9,208 nt of DNA from CAYUJH01 sp964394585 (lineage in GTDB: Bacteria > Bacteroidota > Bacteroidia > Cytophagales > Flammeovirgaceae): the NCBI GenBank assembly GCA_964394585.1, contig CAYMYI010000145.1:1-9208 (forward strand), written 5' to 3'. The notes under the pieces are model-generated. The model saw only the letters and a list, made by a program, of their open reading frames with translations, was not told where the DNA came from and searched no databases. Positions 1 to 6,353 of the stretch are shown piece by piece. Position 1 is the first letter of the stretch. Every line of letters starts with the position of its first letter. The position numbers and the translations under genes were made by a program.

Positions 1-68
1 AAAGGGCAGCCACTATAAAGGAGGGAGTGTTTGTAATTAAATGAGCTTGGCTGGTAGTTGAAATGAAG

Positions 69-470
69 TTACACCAATGCTTTTACCTTGTCAAGTTCTT
101 CTTCCGTAAGTGGTTTGGTGATAAACTTGATAACATAGTTGTTATTCACGATTTTATCAATATCGCGCTTATTATCAGAGCTCGAAAGAATCACCACTTT
201 GCACTTTTCTTTCACATTTTCCGGAAAGCTTTCAAACTCGTACAAAAATACGAATCCATCGACAATAGGCATGTTGATGTCTAGGAAAATAAGGTCGGGT
301 AGTTTACTGTTGTTATTCTTGTTTTTTTCGAGATACTCCAAAGCACTCTTTCCTGAATTCTTAATTTCAATGTTAGGGGCAAACTTTGTTAGTTCAATAA
401 TCCGCTTGTTTATAAAGTTGTCGGTATCGTTATCGTCCACCAACATTACCAAATCGATTTTACCAGCCAT
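69..470 (-). CDS. Single-domain response regulator (CheY-like receiver)
   Basis: This 133-residue protein is a complete receiver domain with no output domain, so it probably acts by phosphorylation-dependent protein contact in the cytoplasm. Visible receiver residues are the acidic pair D12/D13 in 'VDDND', the phospho-acceptor D64 in 'IFLDINMP', the Ser switch position in 'ILSSSD' (about 96-98) and the conserved K119 in 'TKP'. The N-terminal pattern 'VDDNDTDNFINKR' is typical of small stand-alone receivers in Bacteroidota. The ATG at 470 places the first beta-strand immediately after the start, as expected for the fold. No histidine kinase lies beside it; the nearest upstream gene is the divergent mutase 337 bp away, and what lies beyond its stop is outside the window. 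The partner is therefore unknown. Family assignment is firm; the pathway cannot be told. Confidence 0.93.
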   Translation of the reverse strand: MAGKIDLVMLVDDNDTDNFINKRIIELTKFAPNIEIKNSGKSALEYLEKNKNNNSKLPDLIFLDINMPIVDGFVFLYEFESFPENVKEKCKVVILSSSDNKRDIDKIVNNNYVIKFITKPLTEEELDKVKALV

Positions 471-807
471 GAGATTAGATTGTTTTACAAATGAGCGTTT
501 AACTTTTATTTAAATGCAAAATAAGCGAACCAAACCAATTATTAAAAAATCTTTGGTAACGCACAGGTTATTTTATGTAGAACAATAGTAGCGATTTCTG
601 TAAATCACTCACTAAAATTATTCTTTTTTTACGAATAGTTATAGCAGTTTCTGTAATTTAGGCTTATCAGTAAATGAGTTTTCTGCCATGTTTGTGGCAT
701 GCGCAAACACGTTTTTGTGTTCACATTTATCTGATAATCGCAAACAAGCTAGTGTACGTAGCCTACCTGAAATGCATGTACATTTTATTTGATGGACTAA
801 GACCTTT
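471..807. other. Gene-free divergent intergenic region
   Basis: These 337 bases lie between the divergent receiver gene and the mutase gene and hold no convincing ORF. The part nearest the receiver is A/T-rich. The part from about 684 to 725 has overlapping inverted repeats, described separately. A TAATTTAG at 654-661 is one base from the Bacteroidota -7 consensus TAnnTTTG, but no TTG-type -33 element lies at the right distance. I saw no cobalamin riboswitch box, no tRNA and no U-tailed terminator hairpin. The region must carry the promoters of both neighbours, but I cannot place them securely. Confidence 0.6.
684..709. promoter_or_regulatory. Overlapping inverted repeats upstream of the mutase
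   Basis: Two inverted repeats overlap here. TGCCA (684-688) pairs with TGGCA (695-699) over a 6-base spacer. TGTTTG (689-694) pairs exactly with CAAACA (704-709) over a 9-base spacer. A GCATGC palindrome sits in the middle at 697-702. The block lies about 100-125 bp upstream of the mutase start, a reasonable place for a regulator-binding site. The symmetry is seen directly in the sequence; a role as an operator is inference. The TGGCAT and CAAACA parts recur upstream of lon. Confidence 0.35.
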
Positions 808-3000
808 ATGCAAGCCATGAAATCTTTACAACTCCGAGAAATTTCCTTTGAAAAGTTAGTAGAATATTCCTTTACTAAAACCCATCCATCGGTAAGCGAA
901 AATACTTGGCAAGCCCCTGAAAATATCTTGATAAAACCCACTTACAATGCCACCGATGTAGAAGCCTTAGCACAGCGACATTTTGTCGCAGGGATTCCCC
1001 CATATTTAAGAGGTCCTTATTCGAGCATGTATGTGCTCCGCCCTTGGACAATCCGCCAATACGCTGGCTTTAGCACTGCCGAAGAATCCAACGCATTTTA
1101 TCGCAGAAATTTAGCGGCAGGTCAAAAAGGGCTTTCTGTAGCCTTTGATTTGGCAACGCATCGCGGGTACGACTCCGACCACCCACGCGTAGAAGGCGAC
1201 GTAGGAAAGGCTGGCGTGGCAATCGATTCCGTGCTCGATATGCAAATTCTGTTTGATCAAATTCCACTCGATCAGATGTCGGTTTCTATGACCATGAATG
1301 GTGCCGTACTCCCCATAATGGCATTTTACATTGTAGCCGCTGAAGAGCAAGGCGTTACGCCCGAACAACTCTCGGGAACCATCCAGAATGATATCCTCAA
1401 AGAATTTATGGTGCGCAATACTTATATCTATCCGCCAAGGCCAAGCATGGAAATTATAGCCGATATCTTTGCTTATACTTCGCGCAAAATGCCTCGATTT
1501 AACTCGATTAGCATCAGTGGGTATCACATGCAAGAAGCAGGCGCTACCAACGACTTGGAACTCGCCTATACGCTTGCCGATGGGCTAGAGTACATTCGAA
1601 CCGGACTTGCCGCTGGTATGGATATCGATGCATTTGCACCACGCCTTTCATTCTTTTGGGCGATCGGCATGAACCACTTTATGGAAATTGCCAAAATGAG
1701 GGCTGCTCGTATGCTATGGGCAAAAATTGTGAAACAGTTTAACCCCAAAAACCCTAAGTCGATGGCTTTGCGTACCCACAGCCAAACCTCGGGTTGGTCG
1801 CTCACCGAGCAAGATCCTTTCAATAACGTGGCTCGAACTTGCGCCGAAGCCTTAGCCGCCGCGTTGGGGCATACGCAATCGTTGCATACCAATGCCCTCG
1901 ACGAAGCCATTGCCCTCCCTACCGATTTTTCTGCAAAAATTGCCCGCGATACTCAGAAGTTCCTACAGCAGAAAACGGAAATTACGCGAGCCGTAGACCC
2001 CTGGGCAGGAAGTTACTACGTGGAATCGCTTACGAACGAGCTTGCCCAAAGAGCGTGGCATTTAATAGAGGAAGTAGAAGAACTTGGCGGGATGGCCAAA
2101 GCAATTGAAAATGGCTTGCCTAAGATGCGTATTGAAGAAGCAGCGGCTCGTAAACAAGCTCGTATAGACTCGGGGAAAGATGTAATCGTTGGAGTCAACC
2201 AATTTAAAGCGCCGGAACCAACAGAGATTGAGTTACTCGAAGTAGATAACCAAGCAGTACGAGAGAAACAGTTAGAAAGGCTGCAAAAACTTCGCGAGCA
2301 ACGTAACGAAGAGGATGTGATGCGAGCCTTGCAAGCCCTTACCGCCTGTGCTGAGCGCAAGCAAAAAGGAACGGCAAATGCTCAAAAAGACGACGATAAC
2401 TTACTAGCATTGGCTGTAGAAGCTGCACGCCACCGCGCTACGCTCGGGGAAATTTCCTCGGCACTCGAAAAAGTGTTCCAACGCCACCAAGCAGTAACCC
2501 AAACTATTTCGGGGGTATATGCTGCCGAAGCAAAAGACAACGAGAGCTTCAAAAAAGCGCAAGCGCTTGCCAATCAGTTTGCTGAGCTAGAAGGCAGAAG
2601 GCCACGTATCATGATTGCCAAAATGGGGCAAGATGGACACGACCGAGGTGCGAAAGTAATCGCCACGAGTTTTGCCGATTTGGGTTTTGACGTTGACATG
2701 GGCCCTCTGTTCCAAACCCCTCAAGAAGTTGCCATCCAAGCGGCCGAAAACGACGTTCACCTCATTGGTGTTTCTACTCTTGCTGCAGGGCACAAAACCC
2801 TTGTCCCTAAACTCATTGAAGAGCTTAAAAAAATTGAATGCGACGACATCATGGTGGTTGTAGGAGGTGTCATCCCTCATACCGATTACGACTTCTTGTA
2901 CAAAGCCGGAGCAAGTGGCATTTTTGGACCGGGGACTGTTATTGCAGAAGCAGCTGTGAAAATTTTACAACAAATGATGGAAGAACCTTCTACTTCGTGA
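808..3000 (+). CDS. scpA: Methylmalonyl-CoA mutase, large (catalytic) subunit
   Basis: This adenosylcobalamin enzyme interconverts (R)-methylmalonyl-CoA and succinyl-CoA, linking propionyl-CoA metabolism to the TCA cycle. The 730 residues comprise an N-terminal TIM barrel (about 40-400), a linker, and a C-terminal B12 domain (about 597-725). The B12 domain carries the base-off motif 'GQDGHDRG', with D609, the cobalt-ligand H611 and G614; K605 is just before it. Y85, T191, Q193, R203, Y239 and H240 line up, with a constant offset of four at most of these sites, with the Propionibacterium residues that hold substrate. R203 and Y85 favour methylmalonyl-CoA over isobutyryl-CoA. About ten extra Lys/Asp-rich residues sit in the linker near 516-530. 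A TGA at 790-792 blocks any upstream start; ATG 808 or ATG 817 are both possible, and neither has a Shine-Dalgarno sequence. The gene stands alone, without small subunit (mutA) or MeaB. It is also called mutB. Confidence 0.97.
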   Translation: MQAMKSLQLREISFEKLVEYSFTKTHPSVSENTWQAPENILIKPTYNATDVEALAQRHFVAGIPPYLRGPYSSMYVLRPWTIRQYAGFSTAEESNAFYRRNLAAGQKGLSVAFDLATHRGYDSDHPRVEGDVGKAGVAIDSVLDMQILFDQIPLDQMSVSMTMNGAVLPIMAFYIVAAEEQGVTPEQLSGTIQNDILKEFMVRNTYIYPPRPSMEIIADIFAYTSRKMPRFNSISISGYHMQEAGATNDLELAYTLADGLEYIRTGLAAGMDIDAFAPRLSFFWAIGMNHFMEIAKMRAARMLWAKIVKQFNPKNPKSMALRTHSQTSGWSLTEQDPFNNVARTCAEALAAALGHTQSLHTNALDEAIALPTDFSAKIARDTQKFLQQKTEITRAVDPWAGSYYVESLTNELAQRAWHLIEEVEELGGMAKAIENGLPKMRIEEAAARKQARIDSGKDVIVGVNQFKAPEPTEIELLEVDNQAVREKQLERLQKLREQRNEEDVMRALQALTACAERKQKGTANAQKDDDNLLALAVEAARHRATLGEISSALEKVFQRHQAVTQTISGVYAAEAKDNESFKKAQALANQFAELEGRRPRIMIAKMGQDGHDRGAKVIATSFADLGFDVDMGPLFQTPQEVAIQAAENDVHLIGVSTLAAGHKTLVPKLIEELKKIECDDIMVVVGGVIPHTDYDFLYKAGASGIFGPGTVIAEAAVKILQQMMEEPSTS

Positions 3001-3006
3001 ACCTTT

Positions 3007-3038
3007 TTTGATTTAGAATAGATGATTTTATAACTTCA
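3007..3038 (+). promoter_or_regulatory. Weak candidate promoter for the SiaC-like gene
   Basis: TTTG at 3007-3010 and TAACTTCA at 3031-3038 are separated by 20 bases, which fits the TTTG / TAnnTTTG spacing of Bacteroidota housekeeping promoters. The -7 part matches only at TA and TT. It lies 30 bases before the ATG at 3069 and just after the mutase stop. If it is not real, the SiaC-like gene is read through from the mutase, because no terminator hairpin is visible in the 68-base gap. Confidence 0.2.
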
Positions 3039-3068
3039 ACCTAATTAAAAACTACTAGATAAAACAGT

Positions 3069-3449
3069 ATGGATAAATTTCATATAGAAGGGCAAGAGTT
3101 TGTGCCTGAGGTATTCTTCGATCCCGATAAAGATACGCTTACTATCTCTGGGGCTTCTTACCACGAATATACCGATGAATTCTTCGATCCCATTTTCGCA
3201 TGGTTAGAAGAGTACCTAGCAACCCCGGGACGCACCGTTACGTTCAACTTTGATATGAACTATTTCAACACGGCGTCTTCCAAATGTTTTTATGATATGC
3301 TCGAGATGATGGAAGACTATGTAGAAAGTGGGCAGGGTAAAGTGGTTGTTAACTGGAAATACCAGCGAGATGACATTGACATGGAAGAATCCGGGAAAGA
3401 CTTTGTAGAGAGTATCAATCTTGATTTCCGATTGATTCCATATGAATAG
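3069..3449 (+). CDS. SiaC-family regulatory phosphoprotein (DUF1987)
   Basis: This 126-residue cytoplasmic protein resembles SiaC, the phosphorylated switch protein of the Pseudomonas aeruginosa SiaABCD system. There a kinase (SiaB) phosphorylates a threonine, a PP2C phosphatase (SiaA) reverses it, and unphosphorylated SiaC binds and activates the diguanylate cyclase SiaD. Matching traits seen here are the total length, the early pattern 'FDPDKDTLTISGASY' (17-31), the 'EFFDPIFAWLEEYL' helix (37-50), and 'YFNTASSK' (65-72). T68 in that last motif falls at the same number as the known SiaC phospho-threonine. It follows the mutase by 68 bp and ends before a shared terminator. None of the usual Sia partners is in the window, so its kinase, phosphatase and target are unknown, and it need not act on c-di-GMP. 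I am sure of the family and unsure of the role. Confidence 0.88.
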   Translation: MDKFHIEGQEFVPEVFFDPDKDTLTISGASYHEYTDEFFDPIFAWLEEYLATPGRTVTFNFDMNYFNTASSKCFYDMLEMMEDYVESGQGKVVVNWKYQRDDIDMEESGKDFVESINLDFRLIPYE

Positions 3450-3458
3450 AATATACGG

Positions 3459-3513
3459 TTCTTTAAGGTTAAAGAAACAAGAGGCTATCAGATGTACCTG
3501 ATAGCCTTTCTTG
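3459..3513. terminator. Bidirectional terminator between convergent genes
   Basis: A perfect 10-bp stem, AGGCTATCAG (3482-3491) with CTGATAGCCT (3498-3507), closes a 6-base loop and can extend by CAAG/CTTG (3478-3481 with 3510-3513) past a two-T bulge. The downstream flank is TTTCTTGTT on the plus strand and CTTGTTTCTTTAA on the minus strand, so it can stop both the SiaC-like gene and the aminotransferase. Just upstream, TTCTTTA (3459-3465) and TAAAGAA (3470-3476) form a second small hairpin with a 4-base loop. Confidence 0.8.
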
Positions 3514-3529
3514 TTAGGCAACCTAAATA

Positions 3530-4855
3530 TTATACCGAAACGGTTTCCAAACTTGTTACAAACTCGTTTACCGCATCCCGAATGCGGCAAAACGTTTCCT
3601 TGAGCAACGCTTCGTTTTCTTCGAGTAAAGTAACTCGGAATCCGCTGAGCTCAGAACAAAACGAAGAGATGGGAACCACACAAACGCCTTTAGCTGCCAG
3701 TAAGTAATATACAAAGCGTTTATCGAGCGCCATATTTTCTTCACTAGCTAACCACGTTTGCAAAAGCTTTTCGGCGTGTGGGTCTTCAATACGCAAGTGC
3801 TGCCCTTCTTGCAGTACGCCTTCTTCGAAAATGATGGTATTGTAAAAAGCACCGAAGGTTTCGTTGAACTTAAGGAAGGGAACTTCGCTGAGGATTTCTG
3901 TAATAATTTTGCTTCTCCTTCCAATTTCATGGTTACGCTGTTGCTGGTAGGCAGCATATTGAGGGTTGCGCATAATCCGAGGAATTGCCTTTTGGGGTAA
4001 TTTCGTAGAGCATACCTCAATCATTTTAGCATTATCTAATGTAGCGCAAAGTGTAGCAAATTCGGGGTCTTGGTTGCGGTTATAATACTCCATCCATCCG
4101 CAACGCGAACCGGGCCACGGAAACTCCTTCGAAATCCCTTTGAGGGCAATACCGGGGACATCACCAATTACTTCAGCGAGTGAGCACGCCTCAGCACCGT
4201 TGTAAGTGATGTTCAGGTAAATTTCATCACTCACCAAAAAAAGGTTGTATTCGCGCGCAAGCGCCACCATTTCTTCTAAAATCTCTTTAGGGTACACCAT
4301 ACCGGTAGGGTTATCCGGATTAATAATCAGAATCCCCACGATATTTGGGTTGTATTTCACTTTCATGCGGAGGTCGTCCATATCGGGGTACCAATGCTGG
4401 TTAGGGTCTAGCTGGTAGGTAAGCGGGTGGTGGTTGGCATGTGCCGCCTCAGCCGAAGAGTGTGTAGAGTATGCCGGCGATGGCCCAATAATGCGCGAAG
4501 TGGGCACAATAAACTGGTAAAGTTTCGAAATGGCATCGCCTAAACCATTAAAAAACAGCACATCTTCCGCTGTGATTTGTACCCCACCTTTGGCGTTATT
4601 TAGGCTAGCTAAGAACTCCCGCGTTTCCAAAATCCCTTTCGAGTGGCAATACCCATAGGTGTCGTCTTCTTGCATCAACTCAGCGATGATATCTTTCATC
4701 CAAGTTGGAATTTGGGCGTTTTTCTGGATGGGGTCGCCAATATTTTCCCAATAAATGGTGTGCCCAAGCGCTTGGAGTTGTTCGGCTTTTCGTACAATCC
4801 CTCTGATTTCGTAGCTCAGTTCGCTGGCACCCTCTCGTAACAATCGTTGTCGCAT
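3530..4855 (-). CDS. Class I/II PLP-dependent aminotransferase
   Basis: This 441-residue fold-type I aminotransferase moves an amino group between an amino acid and a 2-oxo acid in the cytoplasm. Landmarks in order are 'NIGDP' (38-42, substrate loop), 'YGY' (67-69), 'NPDNPTG' (179-185, with N182 facing the cofactor ring), 'SDEIY' (209-213, D210 to the pyridine nitrogen and Y213 to the ring oxygen), the Schiff-base lysine K243 in 'GISKEFPWPGSR' with R251 binding phosphate, and R407 in 'FRVTL', expected to bind the substrate carboxylate. The C-terminal 'GVCVVPISSF' followed by the arginine recalls alanine aminotransferases, but the substrate cannot be fixed from sequence; alanine or aspartate are the likeliest. 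It is divergent from tonB and ends at a shared terminator. The ATG at 4855 gives an N-terminus that leads directly into the first helix; no Shine-Dalgarno sequence is visible. Confidence 0.93.
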   Translation of the reverse strand: MRQRLLREGASELSYEIRGIVRKAEQLQALGHTIYWENIGDPIQKNAQIPTWMKDIIAELMQEDDTYGYCHSKGILETREFLASLNNAKGGVQITAEDVLFFNGLGDAISKLYQFIVPTSRIIGPSPAYSTHSSAEAAHANHHPLTYQLDPNQHWYPDMDDLRMKVKYNPNIVGILIINPDNPTGMVYPKEILEEMVALAREYNLFLVSDEIYLNITYNGAEACSLAEVIGDVPGIALKGISKEFPWPGSRCGWMEYYNRNQDPEFATLCATLDNAKMIEVCSTKLPQKAIPRIMRNPQYAAYQQQRNHEIGRRSKIITEILSEVPFLKFNETFGAFYNTIIFEEGVLQEGQHLRIEDPHAEKLLQTWLASEENMALDKRFVYYLLAAKGVCVVPISSFCSELSGFRVTLLEENEALLKETFCRIRDAVNEFVTSLETVSV

Positions 4856-4908
4856 AGCATAAAAAATAAAGTGAAATGCAAAGTTGAAAAAAATGTGATG
4901 GATTTGCG

Positions 4909-4934
4909 ATGCCTCCTTTAAAAATAGATGGCAT
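4909..4934. promoter_or_regulatory. Inverted repeat in the aminotransferase/tonB divergent region
   Basis: ATGCC (4909-4913) and GGCAT (4930-4934) are exact inverted half-sites separated by 16 bases, inside the 178-bp region between two divergent genes. The TGGCATAA at 4929-4936 also occurs upstream of lon. The right half-site is 105 bp from the tonB ATG and the left one is 54 bp from the aminotransferase ATG. Symmetry is observed; binding of a regulator is inference, and the long spacer makes it weaker than the lon copies. Confidence 0.25.
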
Positions 4935-5033
4935 AAGGGCTAGGTTCTCTCTCCGGCATGTGCAAGTGGCTGTAACTTTTTGGCAATATTACATTATGAT
5001 GGGAAAGATTCTTTACTTAAAAATGTATTATCT

Positions 5034-5702
5034 ATGAAAACCAAACAAAATGGATGGAGCAAACATGTGGGGCTACGCTTTCAAATAGGGCTCATCATAA
5101 GCCTCGGAATTACCCTCGTAGCGTTTGAGTGGAAAACCTATGGGCCTCAAGAAATTATCGATTTGGGCTCGCTAGAGCCTGCGCCCATCGATACCATGAT
5201 TACCCAAATTACCGAACAGAAGCCCCCCGAACCGCCGAAATCAAAATTGCAGCCCAAAATTATAGAAACGGAAACCGAAGAAGATTTAGCGGATATTGAA
5301 ATTACGTTTGAGGTAGAAGATATCGACGACCTGCTACCTCCCGAACCTGAAATTGGCGAGGACTTCGAAGAAGAAGAAGTGGAAGAAGCCCCGGTAGTAA
5401 TTGCCGAAGTATCGGCACAACCCCAAGAAGGGATGCCTGCCTTTTTGCAATTTATCGCTCAGAATATCCACTACCCCAAACAAGCAAAACGCACCGGAGT
5501 AGAGGGGAAAGTATTCGTGCAGTTTATTGTAGAAAAAGATGGAACGCTTAGCGATATTCGAGCAGTGCGGGGCATCGGTGCAGGCTGCGACGAAGAAGCC
5601 CTACGCGTTATAAAACTGAGTAAACCGTGGGTGCCAGCCCGGCAGCGAGGTGTTCCCGTTCGCCAGCGCCTCATCATCCCAATTCATTTCCGTTTGCAAT
5701 AG
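5034..5702 (+). CDS. TonB-family energy transducer
   Basis: TonB proteins carry proton-motive energy from an ExbB/ExbD complex in the inner membrane to TonB-dependent outer-membrane receptors. This 222-residue copy has a short cytoplasmic N-terminus, one membrane anchor (about 13-32, 'FQIGLIISLGITLVAFEW', ending in the Bacteroidota-type 'AFEWKT'), a periplasmic linker (about 40-130), and a TonB C-terminal domain (about 133-222). The last contains 'YPKQA' (147-151), 'GVEGKVFVQF' (155-164), 'DGTLSDI' (169-175) and a final 'IPIHF' strand. The linker has 'KPPEPPK' but is otherwise strongly acidic, with runs such as 'EDFEEEEVEEAP', unlike the Lys-Pro linker of E. coli TonB. The reading frame is open back to a TTG at 4980, but the ATG at 5034 puts the anchor at the expected distance, so I start there. 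No exbB, exbD or receptor gene is adjacent. Confidence 0.92.
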   Translation: MKTKQNGWSKHVGLRFQIGLIISLGITLVAFEWKTYGPQEIIDLGSLEPAPIDTMITQITEQKPPEPPKSKLQPKIIETETEEDLADIEITFEVEDIDDLLPPEPEIGEDFEEEEVEEAPVVIAEVSAQPQEGMPAFLQFIAQNIHYPKQAKRTGVEGKVFVQFIVEKDGTLSDIRAVRGIGAGCDEEALRVIKLSKPWVPARQRGVPVRQRLIIPIHFRLQ

Positions 5703-5718
5703 CTCGGTATATCAGCAG

Positions 5719-5753
5719 AAAGGTGCCAGGTAATGCACGTGCCGGGCATCTTT
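5719..5753. terminator. Terminator between tonB and the AHSA1-like gene
   Basis: AAAGGTGCC (5719-5727) pairs with GGCATCTTT (5745-5753) through one G-T wobble. After an A-G mismatch the stem continues as GGTA (5729-5732) with TGCC (5740-5743), leaving a 7-base loop. TTTTCCTTCTTT follows on the plus strand. It begins 17 bases after the tonB stop. The minus-strand flank, TTTCTGC, is only weakly T-rich, so it is clearer as a tonB terminator than as one for the opposing gene. Confidence 0.7.
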
Positions 5754-5760
5754 TCCTTCT

Positions 5761-6300
5761 TTATAGCCCCTCTAAGTACGACTTCAAAGTATGCAGCGTC
5801 TGTTCATTCCCCTGAATGAAAAACGAAAGAAGTTTCTGCCATTTTTCTTCATTTTTATAACCAATTCCATAGAGCGTTAGCTTGGTTTGAGTAGGCGTAA
5901 GTTGTTCAAAGTGGTATACGCTATATAGGTTTTTCTCTTCGGCCTTCATAAAAGCAGGAAAACTGTTTGAAAGCTCTGCCTGCATTACAATTTGTTTTTC
6001 AGGAATGTAAAAAGGAATATGAAGCACGATGGTGCCTGAGTCGCCAATGGTTGCTGTGGCATCGTAATGCGATTGGATAGTTCCGTTGATTTTAAAATCA
6101 ATCGCTACAACAGGGGTAACCCATTGCTGCCAATGGTGGGGTTGCGTAAAGGCTTGCCACACCAACTCTACGGGTTTTTCAATGAGGATTTCTTGGTGTA
6201 GCATGATTTCTCCTGAAGGGAGCGTATCTGTTCTACTAATGGTTTGCCCGTATGTGCCATAAAATGAAAATAAGGCAAAAAAGATGAAGGTAGGTTTCAT
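5761..6300 (-). CDS. Secreted AHSA1/SRPBCC-like protein
   Basis: This 179-residue protein has a START-like (SRPBCC) fold of the AHSA1 type. The signature is 'IEKPVELVWQAFTQP' (40-54) followed by 'HHWQQW' ending at W60, then alternating strands, and a long C-terminal helix (about 151-177). These domains bind hydrophobic ligands or partner proteins, and no enzyme activity can be read from the sequence. The first 18 or 19 residues, 'MKPTFIFFALFSFYGTYG', look like a Sec signal peptide, with one lysine, a Phe/Leu core and small residues before the cut. That would place the protein in the periplasm. It has no lipobox cysteine. This is unusual because most AHSA1-like proteins are cytoplasmic. It is divergent from lon across 201 bp and converges with tonB. 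The start is the only reasonable ATG because it begins the signal peptide. Fold call is fairly sure; function is unknown. Confidence 0.82.
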   Translation of the reverse strand: MKPTFIFFALFSFYGTYGQTISRTDTLPSGEIMLHQEILIEKPVELVWQAFTQPHHWQQWVTPVVAIDFKINGTIQSHYDATATIGDSGTIVLHIPFYIPEKQIVMQAELSNSFPAFMKAEEKNLYSVYHFEQLTPTQTKLTLYGIGYKNEEKWQKLLSFFIQGNEQTLHTLKSYLEGL

Positions 6301-6353
6301 AGATATATAAAATACGCTAAATAAAATCTAAACGCAGGAGCTTTGTAGAAAGT

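Noticed and set aside
1..44. Plus-strand C-terminal tail of a gene entering from the left (frame ending TGA at 42-44)
   Set aside because: Fourteen codons are too few to tell from a random open frame, and no family pattern is visible.
7..53. CAGCCA (7-12) / TGGCTG (48-53) as a terminator for the receiver gene
   Set aside because: The arms are six bases, the loop is 35 bases and there is no T-rich tail on the minus strand.
517..523. CAAAATA as a minus-strand -7 element for the receiver gene
   Set aside because: It is one base short of the TAnnTTTG consensus and no -33 element lies 17-23 bases away.
695..715. Sigma-54 promoter (TGGCAC-N5-TTGCA) at the TGGCAT sites
   Set aside because: None of the TGGCAT copies (695, 4929, 6366, 6398) is followed at the right distance by TTGCA or even the invariant GC.
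471..807. Cobalamin riboswitch in the mutase leader
   Set aside because: A B12-dependent enzyme made this worth looking for, but I found no B12-box consensus or the expected conserved helices.
1111..1533. A 140-codon minus-strand open frame inside the mutase gene
   Set aside because: It lies wholly antisense to a highly conserved coding sequence and its translation has no recognisable domain; it is a shadow frame, like the other open frames antisense to the mutase and lon.
4980..5033. TTG start extending the TonB protein by 18 residues
   Set aside because: The ATG at 5034 gives a normal short cytoplasmic N-terminus before the membrane anchor, and the added residues show no TonB-like pattern.
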